A DNA stretch of 64,000 nt, taken from the NCBI RefSeq assembly GCF_001279525.1, contig NZ_LGDY01000109.1, positions 15,934 to 79,933 of the forward strand, in the 5' to 3' direction. The translations under genes and the position numbers were made by a program. Shown one piece after another: positions 45,549 to 54,140 of the stretch (position 1 is the stretch's first letter; the number at the start of each line of letters is the position of its first letter). Origin of the DNA: Nocardia sp. NRRL S-836. GTDB lineage: Bacteria; Actinomycetota; Actinomycetes; Mycobacteriales; Pseudonocardiaceae. The notes beneath the pieces are model-generated. The model was not told where the DNA came from and ran no database searches. It worked only from the letters and a program-made list of their open reading frames with translations.

Positions 45549-46610
45549 TCACTCATACGTCGAAGGAGAAGTGGTCGGTTCGACATCATCGTCGGAGAAT
45601 TCCGCGCGGACACCGAGAAGGCGGACCGGGCGGGTGTGGTCGAAGCGGGCCAGGACGGTCAGCGCGGCGTCGGCGAGGGTGTCGGCGGACGACGTCGGCG
45701 CAGGTAGCTTCATCGAACGCACCTGCGTGAAGAACGGCGCGAAGCGGACCTTCACGCCCACGCGCACCGCCGGACGCTCCTCGGCCACCACGTCGAGAGC
45801 CACCTGGTGGGCCAGCGCGACCACCTCGCGGCGGAGGTCGTCGGGCGACGCGAGGTCGTGCTGGAAGGTCTTCTCGCGCGAACGCGACTTCACCACCCAC
45901 GGCGTCGCGCTCACCACGGTGTCGCCGGCGCCCAACGCGACCGCGCGGTAGTACGGGCCCATCCGCGGGCCGAAGCGGGCGGCCAGGACATCCGGGTCGG
46001 CGTTCGCCAGGTCGGTCACCGTGGACAGGCCCAGCTCCGCGAGCTTCCGCGCGGTCTTCGCGCCGATCCCCCACAGCGCGGACGTCGGGCGGTGGCCCAT
46101 CACCTCGACCCAGTTCGCGCGGACCAGCTGGAACACGCCGGCGGGCTTGCCGAGGTCGGTCGCGAGCTTGGCGCGCAGCCTGTTGTCGCCGATGCCGACC
46201 GAGCAGTGCAGGCCGGTCGCCGACAGGACCGCGGCCTGCAGCGACCGCGCCAGCGCGAAGGGGTCGTCCACGGTCGCGCCGACGAACGCCTCGTCCCAGC
46301 CCAGCACCTCCACGACGACCGGGAACGAGCGCAGCACCGCCATCACGTCCGCCGAGGCCGACGAGTAGAGGGCGTGGTCCGCGGGCAGGAACACCGCGTC
46401 GGGCAGCTTCTTGAACGCGGTGCGCAGCGGCATCCCGGAGCGCACGCCGAACGCGCGCGCTTCGTACGAGGCGGTGGCCACAACGGCGCGTTCGGACGGG
46501 TCGCCGTTGCCGCCCACCACCACGGGCCTGCCACGCAGCGAAGGGTCGCGGAGGACCTCCACCGCCGCGATGAACTGGTCGAGGTCCACGTGCAGGACCC
46601 AGTCCGCCAT
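45549..46610 (-). CDS. dinB: DNA polymerase IV (Y-family)
   Basis: 353 residues from ATG at 46610. Y-family palm residues are seen at WVLHVDLDQFIAAVEVLRDP (first catalytic Asp) and EVLGWDEAFVGA (second). The usual SxDE is WDEA here, as in a subgroup of actinobacterial DinB homologues. Thumb HhH motif ALWGIGAKTARKLAELGL and little-finger segment KSRSREKTFQHDLA are also present. It lacks the C-terminal beta-clamp peptide that I can recognise. Translesion synthesis role inferred. No LexA box is visible in the 10-base gap to the divergent NUDIX gene. Confidence 0.9.
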   Translation of the reverse strand: MADWVLHVDLDQFIAAVEVLRDPSLRGRPVVVGGNGDPSERAVVATASYEARAFGVRSGMPLRTAFKKLPDAVFLPADHALYSSASADVMAVLRSFPVVVEVLGWDEAFVGATVDDPFALARSLQAAVLSATGLHCSVGIGDNRLRAKLATDLGKPAGVFQLVRANWVEVMGHRPTSALWGIGAKTARKLAELGLSTVTDLANADPDVLAARFGPRMGPYYRAVALGAGDTVVSATPWVVKSRSREKTFQHDLASPDDLRREVVALAHQVALDVVAEERPAVRVGVKVRFAPFFTQVRSMKLPAPTSSADTLADAALTVLARFDHTRPVRLLGVRAEFSDDDVEPTTSPSTYE

Positions 46611-46620
46611 GCTGGACAGT

Positions 46621-47073
46621 ATGAAACGGTCCGCTGGAATCCTCCTGTTCAGGAGAACGTCGCAGCTGGAAGTGCTGCTCGGGCACATGGGCGGCCCGTT
46701 CTGGGCGCGCAAGGACGCGGGTGCGTGGTCCGTGCCGAAGGGCGAGTACACCGAGGACGAGACGCCGGAGGCGGCCGCGCGGCGGGAGTTCGAGGAGGAG
46801 CTCGGGCTGCCCGTGCCGGAGGGTGAGCTGGTCCCGCTCGGCGAGGCCAAGGGTTCCGGCAAGGTCATCACGGTGTGGGCGCTGGAGGGCGACCTCGACC
46901 CCGCGTCGGTCACGCCCGGCACGTTCGAGCTGGAGTGGCCGCCGAAGTCGGGGCAGCGCAAGACGTTCCCCGAGGTCGACCGGGTGGGGTGGTTCGGCGT
47001 GGAGGAGGCGAGCGCGAAGATCGTCTCCGCGCAGCGCCCCTTCCTCGAACGCCTCAGCTCCAGATGGCCGTGA
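46621..47073 (+). CDS. NUDIX hydrolase
   Basis: 150 residues. The NUDIX box is complete: GEYTEDETPEAAARREFEEE-LG (Gx5Ex7REUxEExGU). The flanking PFWARKDAGAWSVPKG and EWPPKSGQRKTFPEVDRVGWF are typical of the ADP-ribose/nucleotide-sugar or cap-like pyrophosphatase group seen in actinomycetes. Its start lies only 10 bases from the divergent dinB start, so at least one of the two is probably leaderless. The 3' end overlaps the convergent endonuclease gene by 20 bases. Confidence 0.92.
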   Translation: MKRSAGILLFRRTSQLEVLLGHMGGPFWARKDAGAWSVPKGEYTEDETPEAAARREFEEELGLPVPEGELVPLGEAKGSGKVITVWALEGDLDPASVTPGTFELEWPPKSGQRKTFPEVDRVGWFGVEEASAKIVSAQRPFLERLSSRWP

Positions 47074-48202
47074 CCCACTCCGGGTGGTCGATGAACGGGT
47101 TGCGGTTGTGCTGGAAGCGGTCGTAGATCACCTGGTTGCGCCGCTGCTCGAACGGGTCGGGCGGGTCCTGCTGGTGCCACTGCAGCAGGACCGACAGCCT
47201 GCCGTGGTAGGGCTGGGTGCCGTTGGACACCGAGTTGTTGAGCTCCAGGTCCGGGAAGCCGTCGGTGCCCTCGTAGCGCACGGCCATGTAGAACAGCATG
47301 CGCGCGACGTCGCCCTTCACGGCGTTGCGCGGTTCCCACGAGTCGGCGTCGCCGTAGTTGCCGGGGGCTTCCGCACGTGCGGTGCCGCCGTTGTCGAAGT
47401 CCTTGTTGCCGCGGTCGGCGTTGACGGACACGTCTTCGGGGCGCAGGTGGTGGACGTCGGTGCCGGGGCCGGTCGCGGTGCCGAAGTCACCGTGCGACTT
47501 GGCCCAGACGTGCTCGCGGTTCCAGTCGTCGGCGCCGCCGCCGTTCGAGGTCTTCGGCTGCGAACGGCCGCTGTAGAGCAGGACCACGTTCGCGGGGTTG
47601 GCCGGGTCCTCGTCGGTGACCTTCAGCGCCTCCCAGACCTGGTCGTAGCCGAGCTTGGTCTGGTTGCGGATGATGCCGTTCAGCGCCGTCTTCAACGCCG
47701 GACCGGTCTTGCCCGCGGCCGCCGCGTAGTAGTCACCGCTCGGTGGCGGCGACGTCGTCGTTGTCGTGGTGGTGGTAGCGGGCGGAGTCGTGCTGGCGAA
47801 CGCGAACGCCGTGGAGGAGGTCAGACCGGCGTGCGAGAAGTACGCGCTCAAGGAGCCCGTCACGTCGATCTGCTTGCCCAGCAGGGAGGGGTTGGTCTTG
47901 AGGCCCCACGCCGACCGGAACGCCGACGAGATCTGCACGTACAGCATGCGTGAGGTGCCGGTCTCGGACGCCGAGTCCGCCAGCGCGAGCGCGTAGTCGC
48001 TCGGGTAGTTCGAACGGACGACCGTCGTGGTCGCGGTGGGCTGACCGACGACGTACCCGCGGACGGTGGCCGAGGCCCCGTTCTGCTGGCTGATCGCCTG
48101 GGCAACGGTGAGCGGTGCTGCTGCCGTCGCGGCGGTCGCCCCGTACAGGCCGACCGCCGCCAACACGCTGATGACTAACGCAAGTGGACTCCACCGCGCC
48201 AT
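47054..48202 (-). CDS. secreted endonuclease I-type nuclease with N-terminal OB-like domain
   Basis: 382 residues from ATG at 48202 (GGGGAG five bases upstream; GTG 48208 overlaps that site). Signal peptide ALVISVLAAVGLYGATAATAAA. Residues about 32-130 match the DUF6359-like domain (TVAQAISQQNGASATVRGYVVG). A Thr/Pro linker with eight Thr follows. The C-terminal nuclease has the beta-beta-alpha-metal motif WNREHVWAKSHGDFG, then DVHHLRPEDVSVNADRGN and FYMAVRYEG. Extracellular DNase for nutrient use or competition is likely. Confidence 0.9.
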   Translation of the reverse strand: MARWSPLALVISVLAAVGLYGATAATAAAPLTVAQAISQQNGASATVRGYVVGQPTATTTVVRSNYPSDYALALADSASETGTSRMLYVQISSAFRSAWGLKTNPSLLGKQIDVTGSLSAYFSHAGLTSSTAFAFASTTPPATTTTTTTTSPPPSGDYYAAAAGKTGPALKTALNGIIRNQTKLGYDQVWEALKVTDEDPANPANVVLLYSGRSQPKTSNGGGADDWNREHVWAKSHGDFGTATGPGTDVHHLRPEDVSVNADRGNKDFDNGGTARAEAPGNYGDADSWEPRNAVKGDVARMLFYMAVRYEGTDGFPDLELNNSVSNGTQPYHGRLSVLLQWHQQDPPDPFEQRRNQVIYDRFQHNRNPFIDHPEWVTAIWS

Positions 48203-48213
48203 GTGCACTCCCC

Positions 48214-48240
48214 GATCGTGTGGATGTTCTGCACACGATC
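48214..48240. promoter_or_regulatory. inverted repeat upstream of the endonuclease gene
   Basis: 9-bp perfect arms GATCGTGTG and CACACGATC with a 9-base spacer, 11 bases upstream of the endonuclease start and 33 bases past the oxidoreductase stop. It could terminate the upstream gene, be an operator, or be a 5'-leader hairpin next to the ribosome binding site. Confidence 0.5.
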
Positions 48241-48273
48241 AGGGGAGATGGTCAACGGACGGTAAACGCAGCA

Positions 48274-49188
48274 TCACGGCACCAGGACGACCTTGCCCGC
48301 GGTGCGCCTCGACTCGACGAGCTCGTGCGCCTTCGCGGCCTCCGCGAGCGGCACCACGTGGTCGAGCTGCACCCTGAGCTCCGGCAGCGCGGCGAGGTCG
48401 GCACCGGAGGCGGAGACGCTGCTGAACAGCTCGAACCGCACGCCCAGCCGCTCCGCGCGCTCCGCGGAGAAGCCGGGATCGGTCGGGATGATGGACACGA
48501 GCACCCCGCCCGGCTTCAGCACGGTCGCGGACCGCTCGGCGTAGTCGCCGCCGATCGCGTCGAACACCACGTCGACCGGCTCGACCTCGGTGAAGTCCCG
48601 GTGCCGGTAGTCGACGACCTCGTCCACGCCCAGCGAGCGCAGGAAGTCGTGCTTGGCCGCCGACGCCGTGCCGATGACGTACGCGCCCCGCGCCTTGGCG
48701 ATCTGCACCGCCACGTGCCCGACCCCACCGGCCGCCGCGTGCACCAGCACGCGCTGACCGGCGGAGACCCCGCCGCGGCCGACCAGCGCCTGCCACGCCG
48801 TCAGCGCCACCACCGGCACCGCGCCCGCCTGCTCGACGGTCAGCCACGCCGGCCGGGGTGCCAGGTCCGCGGCGTTCGCCACGGCGTACTCGGCGTAGCC
48901 CCCGCCGGTGCCGGGGTAGGTGAGCATCCCGTAGACGTCGTCGCCGGCCGCCAGCCCCGTCACGTCCGGACCGAGCTGCTCCACCGTGCCCGCGATGTCC
49001 CACCCGAGCGTGAACGGCGGCTCGCCGAGCGCCGGGAACGCGCCGGAGCGGACGTAGGTGTCGACCGGGTTCACCCCCGCCGCGAGCACCTTGACCAGCA
49101 CCTGGCCCGGGCCGGGCACCGGGCGCCCGACCTCCGCCACCGTCAGCACGGACGGGTCGCCGACGGTGTTCTGCGTGATGATCCGCAT
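48274..49188 (-). CDS. NADP-dependent quinone-oxidoreductase-like enzyme (zinc-free MDR)
   Basis: 304 residues from ATG at 49188 (GGGGAG upstream). Medium-chain dehydrogenase/reductase fold: GroES-like N-domain with VLAAGVNPVDTYVRSGAF and FTLGWDIAGTVEQLGP, then the nucleotide-binding motif LVHAAAGGVGHVAVQIAKARG. The zinc-ligand cysteines of alcohol dehydrogenases are absent, as in quinone oxidoreductases. Upstream, the GAAAG...CTTTC element near 49245 may be a regulator site. Confidence 0.9.
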   Translation of the reverse strand: MRIITQNTVGDPSVLTVAEVGRPVPGPGQVLVKVLAAGVNPVDTYVRSGAFPALGEPPFTLGWDIAGTVEQLGPDVTGLAAGDDVYGMLTYPGTGGGYAEYAVANAADLAPRPAWLTVEQAGAVPVVALTAWQALVGRGGVSAGQRVLVHAAAGGVGHVAVQIAKARGAYVIGTASAAKHDFLRSLGVDEVVDYRHRDFTEVEPVDVVFDAIGGDYAERSATVLKPGGVLVSIIPTDPGFSAERAERLGVRFELFSSVSASGADLAALPELRVQLDHVVPLAEAAKAHELVESRRTAGKVVLVP

Positions 49189-49266
49189 GATCTCCCCTTC
49201 GCTGTCCTCGACGGGGACCATCATGCAGATAGCGCAAACTTCTAGAAAGTAGGCACCTTTCGGTAA

Positions 49267-49764
49267 CTACTGCCGCAAGTACAGGTCGCGCAGCAACGCG
49301 ATCTCCGCGCCGTGGTGGACCACCTCGCGGTTGATGTGCAGCACCAGCGCACCGAACGGCAGGTCGGGGTACGGCTCGGCCGGACCGCACGGCTTCTCCA
49401 GGTCGGCCACCGACGCACCGGCACGCCAGCGCGCGTAGGCCTCGTCGAGCTGCCGCAACGCCTCGTCGGCGGTCGTCGCGTAGCGCCACGTCGCGTAGTC
49501 GGCCGGTGGGCCACCGAAGTGCGACGCCGACCGTGCGTTGAACACACCCACGATGACGTGCGCCATCCGCCACGCGATCGTCGTGACCGGCGCGGGCTCC
49601 GGTTGCGGGTGCTCAAAGTCGACCGAGCCGTCCCGGTGGACCGTCCACGCGCCCGGCACGGGCTCCCAGAAGTACTCGTCGTCGGTCAGCCCGTCCAGCC
49701 GCGGCCGCAGCTGCACCCGCCAGTGCCAGTCGAGCTGGTCGGTCAGCTCCTTGTTCCAGTCCAT
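49267..49764 (-). CDS. DinB-like four-helix metal-binding protein
   Basis: 165 residues of the DinB/YfiT superfamily. Segments PVTTIAWRMAHVIVGVFNARSA (first His), DLPFGALVLHINREVVHHGAEIALLRDLYL (the C-terminal His pair) and the Trp-rich WEPVPGAWTVHRDG are typical. Members may be thiol-dependent S-transferases (mycothiol or bacillithiol). It lies upstream of the quinone oxidoreductase on the same strand after 78 bases. Confidence 0.87.
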   Translation of the reverse strand: MDWNKELTDQLDWHWRVQLRPRLDGLTDDEYFWEPVPGAWTVHRDGSVDFEHPQPEPAPVTTIAWRMAHVIVGVFNARSASHFGGPPADYATWRYATTADEALRQLDEAYARWRAGASVADLEKPCGPAEPYPDLPFGALVLHINREVVHHGAEIALLRDLYLRQ

Positions 49765-49826
49765 GCCCGCACGCTAGGTCCGTTCGCGGACAACCACCGT
49801 CCTGATACCGGCGCAAGTCTGAATAA

Positions 49827-49847
49827 ACCGAGCGCTCGGTCTAGTAT
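49827..49847 (+). promoter_or_regulatory. TetR operator inside a leaderless promoter
   Basis: Perfect 14-bp palindrome ACCGAGCGCTCGGT (49827-49840) lies directly upstream of a TAGTAT -10 (49842-49847). A weak CTGAAT -35 is at 49819-49824. The ATG at 49855 is 7 bases after the -10, so the transcript is probably leaderless. The second gene of this operon encodes a TetR protein, so autoregulation is likely. Confidence 0.65.
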
Positions 49848-49854
49848 TGGGTCC

Positions 49855-50520
49855 ATGACGACAGTGCAGGAGACCGCGGCGGTCCGGTACGGGATGTGGG
49901 TGCTGTGCCCGGCCATCGGCGCCGCCCTGGTCTGGGGGCTGAAACTGGCGGCGAGCTGGGTCACGGGCCTGAGCTGGTTCCCCTTCCAGGGCGTGTTCGA
50001 GCTGGTCACCGACATCCCGGATCCGTGGGCGACCATCGGCGCGATCGTGCTCGGCGTGATCGCGGGTGTCGTGTTCGCGCTCATCTGGGCGTCGGAGATG
50101 CTGGCGGTCGACGTCGCCCACGACCGGGTCACGCTGCGCAAGGACGACCAGAGCTTCGAGTTCCTCCGCGGCGAGGTCGAGTCCGCGTTCGCCGACGGCA
50201 AGCAGCTGGTGCTGCTCGCCGCGGACGGCACCGAGCTCGCGCGTGAGACGTCGGACCTCAGCGCCGGGAAACTCCGGGCGGCCTTCGAGGCCCAGGGCTT
50301 CCGCTGGCGCGAGGCGGACCCGTTCGCCGACGACTTCCTGCTGTGGGTCGAGCACACGCCCGAGCTGCCACCGGACGTGAACGCGCTGCTGGCCGCACGC
50401 AAGAAGGCCATCGACGAGTACGAGCACGGTGAGGCCGGCGAGCTGGCGCGGGAGATCCGCAAACGGGGCGTGTTCGTCAAGGACACGAAGAAGAGGCAGT
50501 ACTACCGGTGCGCACGGTAG
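49855..50520 (+). CDS. YqeB-family membrane protein
   Basis: 221 residues. Two N-terminal membrane segments (VLCPAIGAALVWGLKLAASWV and TIGAIVLGVIAGVVFALIWA) bracket the family motif PFQGVFELVTDIPDPWA. A cytoplasmic PH-like part follows with MLAVDVAHDRVTLRKDD, then KQLVLLAADGTELARE and LRAAFEAQGFRWREADPF. This order matches actinobacterial YqeB proteins from memory. Function unknown. It precedes a TetR gene with a 13-base overlap. Confidence 0.82.
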   Translation: MTTVQETAAVRYGMWVLCPAIGAALVWGLKLAASWVTGLSWFPFQGVFELVTDIPDPWATIGAIVLGVIAGVVFALIWASEMLAVDVAHDRVTLRKDDQSFEFLRGEVESAFADGKQLVLLAADGTELARETSDLSAGKLRAAFEAQGFRWREADPFADDFLLWVEHTPELPPDVNALLAARKKAIDEYEHGEAGELAREIRKRGVFVKDTKKRQYYRCAR

Positions 50521-51104
50521 ATCCCGCGAAGCACGCGCTGAAGAAGCGGCACATCACCGACACCGCGGCGGGCCTGTTCGCCGAGAAGGGCTTCGACCGC
50601 ACGACCGTCGCGGACATCTGCCGGGCCGCGGGCATCAGCACCGGCAGCCTGTTCCACTACTTCCCGACCAAGCGCGCGATCTTCCAGGAGGTCTTCGAGC
50701 AGGACGGTCAGGACAACGCCGAGGTGTTCGCGAAGGCGCGCGCGCTCGACCCGTGGGCGGGCGTGTGGCTGATCGTCGAGCACCTGGCCGCACCGGCGCT
50801 GGACCGCGCGGTGGCGGGCCTGGTGGTGGAGGTCGTGGCGCAGGCGAGCCGCGATCCCGAGCTGTCCGCGCTGATCAGCCGCAACGAGCTGGCGGTGCGC
50901 GAGGAGCTGACGGCACTCCTCCAACGCGCCCACGACGGAGGCGGCATCACGCTGCCCGTGGACGCGCGGACGGCGGCGAGCTGGGTCCAGGGCCTGACCG
51001 ACGTCCTGTTCACCCGGATCGTCGACCCCGACTTCGACGCGACCGAACAGGTGACCACCCTCCGGTTGATCCTTTCCCGCTTCGTGGGTGCTGACGCACC
51101 ATGA
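50508..51104 (+). CDS. TetR-family regulator, co-transcribed with YqeB
   Basis: 198 residues from GTG at 50508. HTH: KKRHITDTAAGLFAEKGFDRTTVADI, CRAAGISTGSLFHYFPTKRAIFQEV. The C-terminal helices are divergent. Its overlap with the YqeB gene implies one mRNA, and the palindrome at 49827-49840 is the likely site. Confidence 0.9.
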   Translation: MRTVDPAKHALKKRHITDTAAGLFAEKGFDRTTVADICRAAGISTGSLFHYFPTKRAIFQEVFEQDGQDNAEVFAKARALDPWAGVWLIVEHLAAPALDRAVAGLVVEVVAQASRDPELSALISRNELAVREELTALLQRAHDGGGITLPVDARTAASWVQGLTDVLFTRIVDPDFDATEQVTTLRLILSRFVGADAP

Positions 51105-51108
51105 GGGC

Positions 51109-52251
51109 ATGGCATACGACGTCGCCCGAGTCCGCTCCTGCTTCCCCGCCCTGCGGGAGGGCGCCGCGCACTTCGACGGACCCGGCGGGTCGCAGGTGCC
51201 GGACGTGGTCGCCGACGCCGTCCGCGACACGCTGCTCTCGGCGATAGCGAACCGCGGGTCGGTCACGGCCGCGGAACGCAGGGCCGAGGAGGTCGTGCGG
51301 ACCGCACGCCGCACGATGGCCGAGTTCCTGAACGCGGGCAGCATCGTGTTCGGCCGCAGCATGACCCAGCTGACCTACGACCTGTCCCGCACGCTCGCGA
51401 AGAACTGGCGGCCGGGCGACGAGATCGTCGTGACCAGGATGGACCACGACGCGAACATCCGGCCGTGGGTGCAGGCAGCCGAGCAGGCACGGGCCACGGT
51501 GCGGTGGGCGCCGTTCGACCGGGCCACCGGCGAGCTGCCGGTCGAGGCCGTGACGAACCTGCTGTCGGACCGGACGCGGGTCGTCGCGATCACGGCCGCG
51601 TCGAACCTGCTCGGCACCAAGCCGAACGTGCAGGCGATCGCGAACGCCGCGCACGAGATGGCCGCGTTCGTGTTCGTCGACGGCGTGCACTACACGCCAC
51701 ACGTGCCGGTGGACGTCGAAGCGCTGGACGCGGACTTCTTCGTGTGTTCGCCGTACAAGTTCCTCGGCCCGCACCTGGGCGTGCTCGCGGCGGCACCCGA
51801 GCTGCTGGAGACGCTGCGGCCGGACAAGCTGCTGCCGTCGACCAACACCGTGCCGGAACGGTTCGAGCTCGGCACGCTCCCCTACGAGCTGCTGGCCGGA
51901 ACGACCGCGGCCGTGGAGTTCATGCGCACGCTCGACGGCCTCGAAGAACACGAGCTGAAGCTGCGCGACCAGCTGGAGAACGGCCTGCTGGAGCTCGGCG
52001 CCCGCATCTACAGCAAGGCCGCGGACCGCACGCCGACGGTGTTGTTCTCGGTCGACGGCCTGGAGCCCTCAGAGGTCTACCGCAGGCTCGGCGCCGAGGG
52101 CGTGAACGCTCCGGCCGGCCACTTCTACGCGCTGGAGTGCTCGCGCTGGCTCGGGCTCGGCGACAAGGGCGCCGTGCGCGCGGGCATCGGGCCGTACAAC
52201 GACGAGTCCGATGTGGATCGTCTGCTCAGGGCCGTCGCACGGCTGCGGTGA
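51109..52251 (+). CDS. cysteine desulfurase-like PLP enzyme
   Basis: 380 residues, class V aminotransferase family. The N-terminal HFDGPGGSQVPDVVADAV and AERRAEEVVRTARRTMAEFL precede VVTRMDHDANIRPW, the cofactor His region, and AFVFVDGVHYTPHVPVDVEAL. The PLP lysine is in FVCSPYKFLGPHLGVLA. The annotation is commonly cysteine desulfurase-like, but the catalytic Cys loop of IscS/SufS is not recognisable, so the substrate is open. It starts just after the TetR gene. It is convergent with the membrane protein at 52252, whose stop directly abuts its own. Confidence 0.88.
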   Translation: MAYDVARVRSCFPALREGAAHFDGPGGSQVPDVVADAVRDTLLSAIANRGSVTAAERRAEEVVRTARRTMAEFLNAGSIVFGRSMTQLTYDLSRTLAKNWRPGDEIVVTRMDHDANIRPWVQAAEQARATVRWAPFDRATGELPVEAVTNLLSDRTRVVAITAASNLLGTKPNVQAIANAAHEMAAFVFVDGVHYTPHVPVDVEALDADFFVCSPYKFLGPHLGVLAAAPELLETLRPDKLLPSTNTVPERFELGTLPYELLAGTTAAVEFMRTLDGLEEHELKLRDQLENGLLELGARIYSKAADRTPTVLFSVDGLEPSEVYRRLGAEGVNAPAGHFYALECSRWLGLGDKGAVRAGIGPYNDESDVDRLLRAVARLR

Positions 52252-53853
52252 TCACACGAACAGGAACAGCCCGAGGTAGGCGAGGCCGACGAACAGTGAC
52301 GCGTTCAGCTTGCGCGTCACGTTGTCGTGCCGGTGGAAGGCGATCAACGCCCGTGACCGCGCCCACATCACCTTCTCGCCGGCCTGGCGGTCCGGTAGCT
52401 GCGGTGTCGTGATCACGTCGCCGGCCGGGCCGAACGCGAGCATCAGCTGCGGTCCTGACCGGCGCACGCCGTGCAGCTGGTGCCACGGCACGTGGTAGCG
52501 CCAGATGCCGGTGTGGAGCACGACCGCGTCGTGGTCCAGGCGCAGCAACGGCTGGAACCGGCTCACCGCCGACACCGCGCACTGCATGCCCAGCAGCCCG
52601 AGCACGAACCAGTCCGGGTACTGGTGCAACGCGACCAGCGCGCCCGCGGCGGCCAGCGTCAGCGCCACGCCCTCGACGCGCCGCCGGTCACCGGGCCAGA
52701 TCGAGTACGGCAGGTCGACCGGCGCGGTCGCGGTGACCGGCTCGCCCGGCAGGTGTGCACTGTGGACGGCGTGCCGCGGCCGCACGCGGGTCAGCGTCGT
52801 GGTCGCCACCACCTCGCCCTCGACCACGAGCGCGACCTGCCCGCCGTGGTGCAGCTCGCCCGCGACGACGACCTCCGCCGGCTCGTGCTGCACCGGCGGC
52901 TCCTCCTCGCCCCGCCACACCGCGCCGAACTGCTCGGTGTCGTGGTAGAGCGGTTCGTCCAGCCCGAGGTCGGCGAGCACCCCGACGGTGGCGATGTCGT
53001 CCCTGTTGTGGCGCAACAGGATCCGCCGCATCGTCAACGGGTGGGCCTGCAGCCGCACCGCCCTGACCGGGCCGGTCCACAACGCGCGCCTGCGCCGTTC
53101 CCGCACCGCGAGCATGATCGCGAAGAACACCGCGGCACCGCCCAGCGTGAGCCACCACGTGACGTCCTCGGGCTCGGCGACCATCCGCACCCAGCCGCCG
53201 TCCGCGAGCACCGGCACGGTGTCGCCGACCTGGTAGGTGTCGGCCGCGAGCGGTTCGAACGCGGTGCGCTGCCCCTCCGGCAGCTCCACCCACACCTGGT
53301 AGGCGTCCCTGACCTCCACCACCTCGGCGTCGACCCGGCTGGCGGCGGCGACGTGCCCGGCGATCTCGTCGGAGCTCAGGTCGTACTGCACGAACGTGAG
53401 GAACCCGAACAGCACCAGCAGCACGGCGACGATCCGCAGCACGCCGCGCGGCGGTGGCATGTCCGGCAGGGACACCACCATGGCGCCCGCGGCCTCGTCC
53501 TGGTCGGCACGCGACCGGATCGTCCACGCCGCGACGACCGCGCACGCCGCCGCGTGCAGCCCGAACGCGATGTTCGCCGTGGGTTCACTGTCGAGCGCCA
53601 GGTCCATGACGCCGAACAGCACGCCCATCGCGCACCCGGTGAGCACCCGGCCGGACAACAGCAGCAGCGGCGTGGCCAGCAGCGGCACGACGGCCAGCGC
53701 GAACACCGGGTCCGGCAGGCAGGGCCGCGTCGTCGTGCACGGCGTCTCCCCCGCCGCTCCGGCGAGGACGAACGCCAGCACCCAGCCACCGGCCAGTCCG
53801 ACCTTGGTCACCCACCACGGAACAGCGGCCGCCTGCCAGCGCTGGACATCCAT
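52252..53853 (-). CDS. large polytopic membrane protein of unknown function
   Basis: 533 residues. Four or five N-terminal membrane segments precede a central hydrophilic stretch (DLSSDEIAGHVAAASRVDAEVVEVRDAYQVWVEL). That stretch looks like a beta-rich DUF3592-like domain with YQVGDTVPVLADGG. A further span follows (WWLTLGGAAVFFAIMLAV), then a C-terminal membrane pair (ALTLAAAGALVALHQYPDWF), and a PH-like end with AVVLHTGIWRYHVPWHQLHGVR. No enzyme motif is seen. It may be one of the actinobacterial multi-domain membrane proteins with PH-like modules. Confidence 0.78.
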   Translation of the reverse strand: MDVQRWQAAAVPWWVTKVGLAGGWVLAFVLAGAAGETPCTTTRPCLPDPVFALAVVPLLATPLLLLSGRVLTGCAMGVLFGVMDLALDSEPTANIAFGLHAAACAVVAAWTIRSRADQDEAAGAMVVSLPDMPPPRGVLRIVAVLLVLFGFLTFVQYDLSSDEIAGHVAAASRVDAEVVEVRDAYQVWVELPEGQRTAFEPLAADTYQVGDTVPVLADGGWVRMVAEPEDVTWWLTLGGAAVFFAIMLAVRERRRRALWTGPVRAVRLQAHPLTMRRILLRHNRDDIATVGVLADLGLDEPLYHDTEQFGAVWRGEEEPPVQHEPAEVVVAGELHHGGQVALVVEGEVVATTTLTRVRPRHAVHSAHLPGEPVTATAPVDLPYSIWPGDRRRVEGVALTLAAAGALVALHQYPDWFVLGLLGMQCAVSAVSRFQPLLRLDHDAVVLHTGIWRYHVPWHQLHGVRRSGPQLMLAFGPAGDVITTPQLPDRQAGEKVMWARSRALIAFHRHDNVTRKLNASLFVGLAYLGLFLFV

Positions 53854-53951
53854 GCGCGGATCATGGCACGACCGTTGCTCCGAACGGTGTGGTTCGGCCG
53901 TGGGCGAGTGGGTAACCGCACCTCACATCGACCGATGAGGTGGAGGATCAC

Positions 53952-54140
53952 ATGCTGGCCATCGCAGCCGCAGTGGCGTTCGGCCTCGCCCTGCTGTTCG
54001 ATCTCGCGAACATCTCGCTCGGCGAAGCGATCACCCTGAACACGCTCGTGACGCTCGGACTGTTGCTGCTGGCGCTGCACCTGGCCGGGGTCGGCACGGG
54101 TACGCGTTCGTGGAGCTGGCGGCGCCGTGCCCGCAGGTAA
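53952..54140 (+). CDS. small membrane protein
   Basis: 62 residues from ATG at 53952 with a GGAGG six bases upstream. Two hydrophobic segments, LAIAAAVAFGLALLFDLANI and LNTLVTLGLLLLALHLAGV, then a basic tail SWSWRRRARR. The YihY-type gene overlaps its 3' end by 14 bases. Likely a conserved small inner-membrane protein; function unknown. Confidence 0.72.
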   Translation: MLAIAAAVAFGLALLFDLANISLGEAITLNTLVTLGLLLLALHLAGVGTGTRSWSWRRRARR

